Program-made: the position numbers and the translations under genes
Part shown: positions 12,301 through 21,887 of the stretch, in pieces
Layout of the letters: every line of letters begins with the position of its first letter
How positions within the stretch are numbered: the stretch's first letter is position 1
Notes under the pieces: generated by a model
Seen by the model: the letters and a program-made list of their open reading frames with translations, nothing else
Databases searched by the model: none
Told to the model about the DNA's origin: nothing
Assembly (NCBI GenBank): GCA_013396525.1
Contig: VWYX01001243.1
Location: 68,385 to 132,384 of the forward strand
Source: Chaetorhynchus papuensis
Lineage: Eukaryota > Chordata > Aves > Passeriformes > Rhipiduridae
Direction of reading: 5' to 3'
DNA length: 64,000 nucleotides

Positions 12301-15300
12301 TCTAGTTTGCCAGAACCTGACTGGGAGCTTTTCGGGTTTCAGCATATTGAACACATTAACTGCTCACCTACCTAGGCCTGCTTTTACAGCTGCTTCCATT
12401 ATCATTAAATAAACCTGATGTTTCTTATACAAAACTGTAAGTCCTTCAGAATTGCCTGTGCAGATCCTGTTTCTTGGTGTATATATGCATTTGGTACTCT
12501 AATCTGAGAACCCTTAGAGAGGAAACAAACATCCATTCCAGCTTTGCCATACAGTGGAGTTACTGATGGAATAGCATGAAACCGCATGTTCAGATTTGTG
12601 TTAAAAGATTGACTGCACAATGTCTGTCCTTCTTGAAGATGAATTCAACATAATCGTTGAGGACAGAATGTACATGAAAAATAGTAGAATCTTGACAGTT
12701 TGACAGGTATTTGGTTCAGATAGCTTTTCTTGCCTAATACATTTAAAGATGTCATTTGCTTGATTATTTTGTGTATATTTGTGCAATGAAAACTTAGGGT
12801 GCATTATTGTGTGAGTTTGCTTTACCTCCTTCTCTTCCACTTAAGGTCTGTGGGATAGGGCACATCCTTTAGTATTTGTATACAGCTTTTCCTGTACCCT
12901 TTTTTCATCTGTCAGCTTCTTGGCACTTCTTTTGCTGAAGTTTTCTCTGTCTTTACAGATCTTAGTATCTCTTTAATTTTCTTTTTGTAATTTTGGTTCT
13001 TGGTTTGCCTATTTACTGGGGCTACAGCCAGCTCAGATGCCAGGAATGTGAACTAATAATGTATCTGGAGTGTTGGAGGGTAGTTTTCTTCAGTTTTCCT
13101 TATTTATGGCTTTATTTCAGTATTCCTTTATTGATATGCACCACTAGAGTAGTAGAAACACTTTTTTACAAATCTTACCCTTTGTGGCACCAGATTTGAT
13201 CTTAGTAGGATTCTTTCAAAGCAGATAAATCTCTTCCCTCCAGAGGGAAAAACGAGTTACTGAGAAACTGAGAAAGGGCCTATGGCATTCATTTAAAGAA
13301 AAGAAAGAAGAGGGGGGAAAAAAAGAAAAAAAAAAGAGTTCATCTTCTGAGCCACGTTTTAGATCTGTTGCAGATGTTAGCACAGCCTCGCTGCTGAGCA
13401 TTGCTTTGAATTCGCTGCTGTCTCTGTTGCATTGTGCTTGAAGGTTCATCCCGCAGTTGCTGAAATTGGGAGTAAATTTCCCATTGATTTCATCAAGCCT
13501 GGCTCATGGGGCAGCTCTTCCAGCAAGAAGGGAATGTCTTCTGAGTGTGGAGTACAGTGAGCTTCCCAGAGCTTTGGGGTTGATAGGAAACAGTGCCGGG
13601 CCTGTTGTGGAGAAGTAAACTGAGACACGGGCAGATTGAATTCCTCCCCGTAACAGCGCTAGAAATAGAAAAAGGGAGACGTAAGATTGCTGTGGCTGTG
13701 GCTGTCTGTCACATAGTTGCTGTTGCCATAGGTGTTTCATACCAGCAATTGCTTTTTTAATAAATGAAGCATGTTAGAAGGAGAGATGATCTGTCTGAAG
13801 CATAAATATTAAAAGTACTTCCTGTAACCTGTTCTTTTCTTTTGAGTAACTTCAAGCTAATGAATAATGTAGTAGCTTAAGAGACTAAATAATCTTTGGC
13901 CAAGGCAAACCCTAATTTTGGCAGAGGGGAATCGGATTTTTGATCAAATACAACAGTCTCTACAACTAATGTAATACAGACACCCAAAATTTGATTTGTC
14001 ACAGCATTCATAATCTTAGTTATTTTCTAGGTAATTTTCAGGCATTTTCCCAGAAAACTTTTCCAAGATCTAAGCAGAAATAACTGAATTAAAAAAGGTA
14101 CTATGATTATTTCCTGAGTACAGACTGCTCACTCCTGATTGAAGTTGCCTTACAAAATATGTAGAGAGCACCAAAAGAGCGTGCCTTTTAAAAAATAATT
14201 TATGAAGAGGCTAAACAACAGAGAAAAAGGAAAAAAAAAAAAGGGGTGTTTGTGTTGCGGTTATTACTAGTTTAATTTCTGTCCATGCAGACTTGTGAAA
14301 AGCTTCTTAGAATCCCTTTAGTTGAGAAGATTCTGCAGGAGAGGCAGCTTGCTGGATGGTTTTATGCCTTATGGAAGGTCGAGTTTTCATTTTTTTTATA
14401 ACATAGCTTGTAGCCAAACCATTCATATTACTCTATTTAAGTTTTTAAACATCTAGTTGCTTTTGAAGGATGCCGTCGTAATAAAAAATTTCTTGGGGTT
14501 ATAGTCCTCATTAATAATTAAAGCAGGTTTCCATTTAAAGGAAAAATGGTATTCAGTTGAATACAGGCAGTAAAATTATGGGTATATAAAATTTTACAGT
14601 AGCTTTGTCCAATTTTCATTGCATTTAATGGGTCTTCTGTGATACTGCACAGATTTGTATGGGTAGCAGGCAGAGTTTATGTAAAGCCAGATGAAATGAG
14701 TAAAACCACAGAAAACTAAGAGCACAACAGTTTAGGCAAACAAGAGTCTTGTGATGCAGTTTTGCCATGGGATTTTGTTGATGGGATTTTTTTTTAACCA
14801 TAAGAAGGCAGAAAGTTTTTTGTAAGTGTAATGTTACAGAAAGAACCCCCATTGGACCAGATCTAATCAAAGCTAGAATTTGGATATGTAGCAATCCAGT
14901 TGATAGATATGTTTGGTATGTTGCACTTGTCCAGATTGTATGAAGGTCTGAAGGTAAGTGCAGCGAGCTCTGATCAGCAGTTGAGAGGTGCAGGTCACAC
15001 CTTAGCTTGTTATGAGGATGAGGAAGTGTGTGTCCCATTGAGTGAAGTTCATCACCATGTGAACAAAGCTTACTGTGTGCAGAGGTAGTTCAGGAGTCTG
15101 CACTGTACTCAAGGAACTGGAGCACAGACGTGCAGGGTCCAAAGTATTTGTGGTTCCACACAGGGCCAGCGTGTGCATTCTGGTTGCACTGGTGTCAGAG
15201 TTGTGCTGGTTACTTGTAGAGTTCCCTCCTTGCTGTTGCTTGAAGGTGTCCTGAGTGTCAGGACTGTCAGCTCAAACACGTAGTGGCAGCCTCAGGACGG

Positions 15301-18300
15301 TGCTCAGATTCTTGTCCTGCATTTGGCTTAAGACTGGAGCACTGGGAACCTTGGGGTAGAGACAAAGGGTAACCCTGTGGGAGACAACCAAGTACAGTCA
15401 AGACTAGTGAGCAAAACTAGACTTGAGCATCTTCCTTTTGGTGACTCTGCAGTGGCTTCACACTGCATTTCCCAGTACCCATATTATCCTGCTTTACTAC
15501 TTCAGTGAAATACCTTGGCTTCCCATTGCTCAGGTAATGGAAAGTTTATGATGTTGCTGCAATGGGTCATTGCCTAACCACAAAGCAGTATTGGTGTGGT
15601 ACATTGACTGTACATGATAGACACACTTGGTGTTAGAATTGGAAATTTTACAAAGCTTCCAAACTCTCCTGGCTTATATTGAAATTGGAGCTCTCAAAAT
15701 CCTTTCTCCCCTTCCAGTAACTTTAAACAATCAGGCTGGGTTTTGCCAACAGGTACAGAATACAACTTAGGGAGTAATTCCCTCTCTACTGCCTCTGGAA
15801 TATGCTTTGGGTAAAGTCTGTTTTAGCCAAAGGGAAGCGTTTCATCTTGCTCCTGAATTAGGCTGGTGCAACTGCTTGGTTTATATGCTGTGCATAACTT
15901 TATAATACTGGATGTGTTCACTGTTTCCTTCTTCGATCTCTGTTCCTGACCACAGTCTTTCAGGAGAGAGGTTATGTGGGGGGGAAAAGTAGAGATTACT
16001 AAAAGGAACTATATTATATGTTGAGGTTGACTTGAACTCCCTGACCCACAAAGTTGGAAAAGTTTCAGAGTTAGGCAAAATGGATTTGTTCAGCCCTAAT
16101 TACTGTTATTTTAGTTCCTAATATTAATGTTCCTACAGCACTTGGATACTGTTGTGTGCTACATACCATAGATAAGTTGTTATTATTACTACCTTCTAGG
16201 TCCATCTTGGCAGTGGAATTTGGGTAGATGAGGAGAAATGGCACCAGCTGCAAGTAACACAAGGAGATTCAAAGTATACAAAAAATCTAGCGGTTATGAT
16301 TTGGGGAACAGATGTTCTCAAGAACAGAAGTGTCACAGGAGTTGCAACCAAAAAAAAGAAAGATGCCGTTCCCAAGCCACCTCTCTCACCTCACAAATTA
16401 AGCATTGTCAGAGGTAGGTTATTTGAAAACTTTTGCTTCCTGCTTTGGAGTTTAACCATTAATCACCGAGTTGAAAGATGCTTCTTTTCAGCTCATTTAA
16501 AATTAACTGATTAAAAACTGTAATTCAGATTGCTATTGCATTGTGAAGAGCATACGTACCCAGGAACAGTAAAACACATTGCAATAGCTGTGCACAGTGC
16601 AGGCCTCCACAGCTGAAGAGTTGTACATTGACTTCAGTAAGGTTTGAGAAGATCATCACTTTAGACCACTTGCAGGGCAGGACTCTGAGCCTGGAGAACA
16701 AAATGTTATTCTAGAATTCATTTATGACATGATGATTTTTTAAAGTTCATATATTCCTTTAAACAAGACTGAGAGTAGCTTTACCACATTCTTTCATCCA
16801 GAACATAACCAGCTCTGGCATGAGGCACAGAAACCATTATAGCTGTGACTATAAAAATAGGCATACCTTCAAAGGCAAGAAAGAACAGTTTTACCCTTTT
16901 AAGTGGAGAAAATGGAAATAGTAAAAAATAATTGTTGCACTTGAATTGGAATTTGGACAGGGGGTGTAAATCGCTGACCTCATCTGGTAGGGAAAATTGC
17001 AATGACACTTTCAGTAACTGCAAGCCTGAGTCCATGTGTGTAGTACCTTGAGAAAGAGAAGGCCTTCTCCTTTATTTAAACTGAATGGTGAATTTCAGTC
17101 CCTTTGTATCATCATGCCTGTGTTGCATCATTTCTGTCTCTCTTGGTATTTCAGGCTTCTTTTTAAGTCAGAACTCAGTTGGTTCCTCATGGAATACATA
17201 CTGAAATTGGATTTTTAGGTTTTGTGTCCATACTAAATTGCAGTAGGGTTGAAAGAAATCTCCCCATTTGGTGGAGCTTCATTATTCTGCATTTCCTGTT
17301 CTTAGTTGCTATGTGCTCTTAACTGTGAACTCATGGAGAGGTGTTGTAATCTGCCTTGAAAGTACCATGTTTTGGAGTAAGAAGTACGATTCCTCTCTGA
17401 GTGTGTGCGTGTCTGCGTCTGTGTTGTGTGGGGAAAAGTTGGAAACTTATCTCCGTACTGTCATCTTTCTTAGTTTATAAGAAATTAGTAAAAGACATGT
17501 TTTTGTTTTTTTTTTACTAATCTGCTTCAAGATTATATGTGGACGTGGAAGCTGTTCCATGCTGATTTTCTAGTTCTGTCTGGGGCCTTTGGTACTCCTT
17601 ACACATGTAGCTGAGTAATGATGTGCTGGCCACATAAGGGATCCACTCTGTAGCTGTGGCTCTCCTTGTCAGCTCCAAATGGGAAGCAGAATTGGTTGCC
17701 CTGGTGTGTGCTCTTACAAGCACGCAGCAAAAAGGGGTTTATTTTCCACTGGCCCATTGCAAAGTGGTTTCCAGTTTCCCTCCTGGAGGCTCTTGCTCCT
17801 GAGCACCACTGGCAAGGTTGCTTCTGTGAGAATTTCCTCTTCTACTTCTGTCAGGGCCATTCTGTGTTGCTTGAGCCATTTAAATGACAGCTTTCTTCAA
17901 ATTCCCCAGTGAGTTTGGGAGTCTGCTCCAACAGGTACATGGTGAGAGGCAGATGGGGCCCTTCCCTTTCTTCTCTTCCATACCTTTACACTCACCAGCA
18001 ATTCAGCTCTTCCCTATTGCCTCGTTTTTCTGTGTTTTCTGTCATACTTCTGCTTCCAGCCTCAACCCTCATTTGAATTCTACTGTTACATGCCCTGGTT
18101 TTCCATGTTCCTCTTTTTAGTGTTTCTTTCACCTTGTCTCTGACTCCCTTTTGTTGGACTCCAGCCTGTACAGTCTCCTCTTGACCCAGTTAAACTTCAT
18201 GGCCAGTATTGCAGGTGTCAGGCTGCCTGTAGCAGTGGGACAGGGTAGCTCATAACCATGATTTTCCATGTTGTCATGTCCTTTGCATTTGCGTCAGTGT

Positions 18301-20391
18301 TAGCAGATCTTGCCCCATGATGGAGAAGAAAGCAAAACAAAACAAAACAGTGACCAGCAAGGGGACAAATAGGTGAAATATGAGGGAGTTTTCGAATGAT
18401 TTGGATCAGGCATCACAAAAAGTAGTGAAGCTCCTGGTTAGCCTTTGAGCCTTATGTGAATCTTTGGTATTTAGCAGTACAAAGGGGTGTCTGTGTGCTC
18501 CTGTAAAGCCAAAAGACAAAGGAGCAGAACCCCCAAATTATTCTTTGAAGCCCTAAGCCAGTATCCTTATGCAAGTACTAAACTACTATTTCTGCACCCC
18601 CCTCACAGAAATTGGAAGAGATGGAGAGGAAAAACTGAGCAAGGATCTGTCTGGGTCACATGGACTTTTAAAATTACAGCTTTTGAATGAGTTCTGTCAA
18701 GTGATTCTTTGCTTGACTTTGTGGCTAAATAAACAACACAGCCTGTCTTTCACTGGGAGTTCACCTTACTGGGTGTATCTGCCTGGGAGTGTTCCTGACA
18801 CTGCTGTGGGGCCAGCTTATGTCCTGCAAACACACTGGCTTTCTTCAGGCTCTCAGTGATGTGCCTCTTCTTAGGTGTCGTGTTTCTAATCATAGTTTAC
18901 TGCTGATCAGCATTTCAGCTATCAGGCTGCATGCTGGTTAATTTCATTTATTTTATATTCAGTACATCTTACAACATAAAATTCACATTGCTTTAGATGT
19001 TCTCATCATTCTGTGGACACAGACTAACTTATTTAAAATAGATTTTTGAACGACAACATTAGCTCTTAATGTGTCTGATATCTCTATAGCTTCTTAAAAA
19101 TCCCCACTGTGTAGTATGTAATAAAGAAATGATAAAAAGTATGATGGATGTGCACTGTTATAAACCTTGTTAATGCAAAATAACCTTTTATAAAACTTCT
19201 CAGAGGTTTCCAAATGAACTACAAAGCATGCATAGTACTTAATTTTCATAACTTTTTAATATGGTGCATTAGAAATGTTGTAAACCATGTTAATTAAGCA
19301 ATAATCTCTATGGCTTTTTGTATATGAAGCAATAAACAGCTAATGGAATAGATCACTAGGCAGAGCAGAACAGAGTTTGTTTAACCAGTCTGGGAAGGCT
19401 GCACAACAAAATACATCGGTCTGTTCATGAAAACCAAAAATCCCCAAACCTCCTGTCACTAAGGAGTTGTGTGTGTAGCACCACTTCAGATTTCAGTGAC
19501 CTCTGCAGGATTCTGGCTCCAAACTACCAAATCTGGGAAGAAAAATTACCTTAGCTTTCTCTGCCCACATTGCTTTTGCAGTCAGTGCCATCACTTGCTT
19601 TTTGTATTCCAGATAATGTGTGTTTCACAAAGCGTATTTATTGTTCAAACATGCAAGGAGATGGCTCTTGTCCTGAATAATCCACTAGTAAAAGTGAAAT
19701 ATGCCCAGGAACAGGGCAGCTGATAAAGACACAGACATTAATGTATGTGGAAGAGATGTAAAAAATGAAATAAATGGGTTAAAGTGTTCTGCTGGTTACT
19801 GCTTCTCTTCCTAAGCATTATCATTTCCATACCCTCCTGAAAGGGTGCAGCTGGGAGTGGCTGTGGATTCAGCTCTGGTGAGACAGTTCACCTGGGAAGA
19901 GACTAAATCTGCTGTGGAGATTCAGACAGGTGCAGGAGTCAGGCAGGCGAGACTGACACTGTAAAAGGTTGGTTTTAGCCTTGTTTCTGTACGGGAAGCC
20001 TATTAATGTAGTCACAGCATAACTGGAAGTTGGTCATGCCACTGATTCAAGCCTGGTGACAAATCTTGACTTTAACAAGATAGCCGGTGAATCAGGGAAA
20101 GCTTCTCTTGTCTTGCAACAAATATACACAGTGCTTACTCGCTGCTGTCTCTTGAGTAGTTAGCCCAACTCAGGGCTGTATTGTTTTCTAAAAATATCCT
20201 AATGACTCTTTCCTTTTTTTCTCTCCCCAGAATGTTTGTATGATAGAATAGCACAAGAAACTGTGGATGAAACTGAAATTGCACAGAGACTCTCCAAAGT
20301 CAACAAGTACATCTGTGAAAAAATCATGGATATCAATAAATCATGTAAAAATGAAGAAAGGAGGGAAATTGCAAAGTACAATTTGCAATAA
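3246..20391 (+). CDS. BEND5: BEND5, BEN domain-containing protein 5 (3' five coding exons; 5' end outside window)
   Basis: Five exons join in frame: 3246-3379, 5042-5417, 11585-11733, 16200-16413 and 20231-20391, ending at TAA (20389-20391). All internal junctions are GT-AG and their phases match (0, 1, 0, 1). The product has about 344 residues, against 421 for human BEND5, so the first coding exon (about 77 residues) is missing upstream. In order, the protein shows a charged linker, a Gln/Glu/Arg-rich coiled coil, a Glu/Pro/Ser linker with a Tyr-Tyr-Pro motif, then a BEN domain in the last two exons. BEN domains bind DNA and interact with proteins in chromatin; BEND5 is described as a nuclear, sequence-specific transcriptional repressor of the 'BEN-solo' group, so a nuclear repressor role is family knowledge. 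The match in the BEN domain is near-identical to the mammalian protein as I remember it. No frameshift or premature stop is seen. Confidence 0.95.
3380..5041 (+). other. BEND5: BEND5 intron between coding exons A and B
   Basis: Donor GTACTG at 3380 and acceptor ACATGCAG ending at 5041, phase 0. It is AT-rich with a T-rich stretch just inside the donor (about 3400-3445). I see no nested gene or recognisable repeat. Confidence 0.9.
5042..5417 (+). CDS. BEND5: BEND5 coding exon B (coiled-coil exon)
   Basis: This is the largest exon, 125 full codons plus one base. It starts after TGCAG (acceptor AG 5040-5041), in frame with the AAG end of the previous exon, and ends G|GTAAGT, an ideal donor, phase 1. 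The first third is a Ser/Thr-rich linker (KSIEAVVARLEKQNG, then SNTSSPEEAF). The last 65 residues or so, from LYEELLRSYQQQQEE to LNRRLQDVLLLRLGSG, are a heptad-like coiled coil rich in Gln, Glu, Arg and Leu, which suggests self-association or partner binding. Reading through the donor adds only a few residues before a stop at 5432-5434. Confidence 0.96.
5418..11584 (+). other. BEND5: BEND5 intron between coding exons B and C
   Basis: This is the longest BEND5 intron in the window (6167 bases), from GTAAGT to CTGTCTAG, phase 1. It contains the candidate intronic AATAAA at 5705, A-rich runs at 5746-5775, 6957-6975, 7138-7151 and 8799-8812, and an open frame at 9009-9266 without recognisable homology. 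No transposon was recognised with confidence. Confidence 0.9.
5705..5710 (+). terminator. Candidate intronic poly(A) signal after the coiled-coil exon
   Basis: AATAAA lies 288 bases after the donor of the second BEND5 exon in the window. It is followed 36 bases later by a genomic A run (5746-5757) and an A-rich stretch. Read-through of the donor would end translation at 5432-5434, giving a truncated protein with the coiled coil but no BEN domain. The genomic A run could instead be a simple repeat or the tail of an old retrocopy. No transcript evidence is available. Confidence 0.2.
11585..11733 (+). CDS. BEND5: BEND5 coding exon C (acidic/Pro linker)
   Basis: The exon begins after CTGTCTAG and its first two bases complete the Gly codon left open by the coiled-coil exon (G|GA), giving GPAIEVEKVKPESIEPEPE. 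It continues through a Ser/Thr-rich stretch and YYPAPVPVMDKYILENGK, then ends AAG|GTATTT in phase 0. The segment is an acidic, proline-rich linker before the BEN domain. Its downstream half (MDKYILENGK) is the more conserved part compared with the mammalian protein as I recall it and probably leads directly into the BEN fold. Confidence 0.95.
11734..16199 (+). other. BEND5: BEND5 intron between coding exons C and D
   Basis: Donor GTATTT at 11734, acceptor ACCTTCTAG ending at 16199, phase 0. It holds an A/G-rich purine run at about 13295-13336 and an A run near 14230-14241. A 137-codon minus-strand open frame at 14625-15038 has no recognisable motif and I treat it as chance. Confidence 0.9.
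16200..16413 (+). CDS. BEND5: BEND5 coding exon D (BEN domain, first part)
   Basis: The exon starts after CTTCTAG with GTC CAT CTT and encodes VHLGSGIWVDEEKWHQLQ, followed by TQGDSKYTKNLAVMIWGTDV and a lysine cluster (ATKKKKDAVPKPPLSPHK), ending at IVR plus one base before the donor GTAGGT. This is the N-terminal and central part of the BEN domain. The tryptophans in GIWVDEEKW and MIWGTDV fit the hydrophobic core, and the basic segment KKKKD is a likely DNA-contact or nuclear-localisation patch (inference). It is practically unchanged from the mammalian sequence as I remember it, which argues strongly for a functional gene. Confidence 0.96.
16414..20230 (+). other. BEND5: BEND5 intron between coding exons D and E
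   Basis: Donor GTAGGT at 16414, acceptor CTCTCCCCAG ending at 20230, phase 1. It splits the BEN domain coding sequence. It includes a short (AAAAC)n run at 18332-18349 and otherwise unique AT-rich DNA. No nested gene is seen. Confidence 0.9.
18332..18349. repeat. (AAAAC)n short tandem repeat
   Basis: About three and a half pentamer copies in the last BEND5 intron. Confidence 0.8.
20231..20391 (+). CDS. BEND5: BEND5 terminal coding exon E (BEN domain, C-terminal part) with stop
   Basis: A strong pyrimidine tract (TTTTTTTCTCTCCCCAG) precedes the exon. The first two bases complete a Glu codon (G|AA), giving ECLYDRIAQETVDETEIAQR, and the exon continues through a Lys-rich helix to KYNLQ and TAA at 20389-20391. 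These helices complete the BEN domain. The natural C-terminus KYNLQ is the same as in mammals as I recall it, so the gene is intact at its 3' end. The AATAAA at 20405-20410 follows almost at once. Confidence 0.96.
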
Positions 20392-20404
20392 ATTTTGGAT
20401 TTTT

Positions 20405-20410
20405 AATAAA
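20405..20410 (+). terminator. BEND5: Poly(A) signal AATAAA for BEND5
   Basis: AATAAA lies 14 bases after the stop codon, followed about 20 to 30 bases later by a T/GT-rich stretch (TGTTGTTTTTTGATTTGTG), the expected downstream element. Use of this site would give a 3' UTR of only about 35 to 45 bases. Further AATAAA hexamers at 20957-20962, 21012-21021 and near 21260 could serve a longer 3' UTR. Which one is used cannot be decided from sequence alone. Confidence 0.65.
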
Positions 20411-21677
20411 GTCTTAGTGTTTTACTTAAGTGTTGTTTTTTGATTTGTGTGGCATTTTTGCTGATGGGAGAAGCTGACTTGAAGCGTTGCTCTCTTCCTA
20501 TAACTGATGAATTTTTTGAGCGGCTCTGTCATGGTGTAAATTGCTTTTAACTAATGTAAGATATGTTGTAAGTTCACTCACAATGAAAACTGACGTTTCC
20601 AAGGTTTCTCCAGCGAGCTGCAGTTTGGTACCTGCGGTTGTACATAGGTTGTGATTCTGCTGGACACCGACACATTTGCCCTGCGTTGAGTTTTACTGGA
20701 GTTAGTGGATCTAAGCTGCAGTAAAACATCTGCTTAGGAGGAAAAACTGTACAAAATCCACTTTGGTATTGAAAAGGGTTTTGTTGTATTTTACCAAGTG
20801 TTTTTTCTGAACTGAAGTTTCAATCGTTTGTTTTTATAAATCTTTGTTTTGATCTCTAACAATATATTTGATCAAAAATATACAAAGAACGTTTCTTTTT
20901 CAATTATCTTGTAGGTAGATCTCTATTACCATCACAGTTTAAAAAAAAAAACAAACAATAAACAACAAAGAACCCTAAGCTGTAAATTGTAAAATCATCA
21001 TAATTCATTTTAATAAATAAATCTAAAAGCAGTTCTTTTTCAGGGACCAAGACACTTTGGATTTCTGGTTGTGGTACAAAGCTCTTCAGTGTGTCCATAC
21101 TATTGTTCTTGAAATATTATCTTTTTAGTGTATTTGTATTTCAAACAATTTTAAAATTGCCACGCTATGGCAAGATTATGTACAGTAGAAAATTTAGTAC
21201 CATTTTGTCTGGGTCCATAATTTTAACAATGGACACTTTTAGCACAAATTTTAATTACAAATAAAAATAATTTTCTACACTGGAGTTTAGACTTGCAATG
21301 CAAAGTTTTTAGAAATAATTTGTCACCTGAACGATACCTTATTGTCTGTAAGTGAAACAAAATAACCTGAAGTCTCTCTTCATGAAGGATTTAGAGATAA
21401 CTTGAGGTCTGGATTGATGAATTTTGAGGGTTTGTTATATTAGTGATCTCAATTAACCTTCCGTTTATTCTATGCCTACATATGTGATTATCTGCCTTTC
21501 AGGCTGCCTGTTCCTGAGTGTCAGGATTTGTTTCTTTTCTACCACTGCAATTCTCTTTCCTGTAGTTTTGAAAGACTTCCTATTTCTTATCACCATCCTG
21601 TAGCACTGGTTCCTCCTGATATGAAGCCTATTTCAGTGTCTTGTAAATGTAGATAATTTGGAAAGGAACGGGCAGCT
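20411..21677 (+). other. BEND5 downstream flank / possible extended 3' UTR
   Basis: This is AT-rich DNA with several AATAAA hexamers (20957, 21012, 21016, about 21260) and an A run at 20940-20951. It may be transcribed if a distal BEND5 poly(A) site is used. No coding segment is recognised. Confidence 0.4.
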
Positions 21678-21830
21678 GGGGTGGACTTGCTGTGCCTGGA
21701 AGTATTTAAATGACGTGTAGATGTGGCACTTGGGGATGTGGTTTAGTGGTGGGATTGCCAGTGTTGGGTGAATGGCTGGACTTGATATTCTTAAAGGTAT
21801 TTTCCAACCTAAATGGTTCTATAATTCTTT
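21678..21830 (+). mobile_element. CR1 LINE 3' end fragment
   Basis: The order of words is that of the avian CR1 3' UTR: GACGTGTAGATGTGGCACTT, then a GTTTAGTGGTGGGATTG-like segment, GGCTGGACTTGAT, TTCCAACCTAAATGG and a tail TTCTATAATTCTTT. It is a 5'-truncated copy in + orientation without coding capacity. The 5' boundary is approximate. The divergence from the usual tail suggests an old insertion. Confidence 0.85.
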
Positions 21831-21867
21831 AAAGGGCTGGCGTGGGTGGAAGTAAAAGAGGCGGGGT

Positions 21868-21887
21868 GAGGAGGAGGAGGAGGAGGA
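21868..21887. repeat. (GAG)n / (AGG)n microsatellite
   Basis: A run of about six and a half GAG triplets directly downstream of the CR1 tail. Confidence 0.85.

Noticed and set aside
14625..15038. 137-codon minus-strand open frame in a BEND5 intron
   Set aside because: It has no recognisable domain or motif, and lies in intronic DNA where frames of this size occur by chance.
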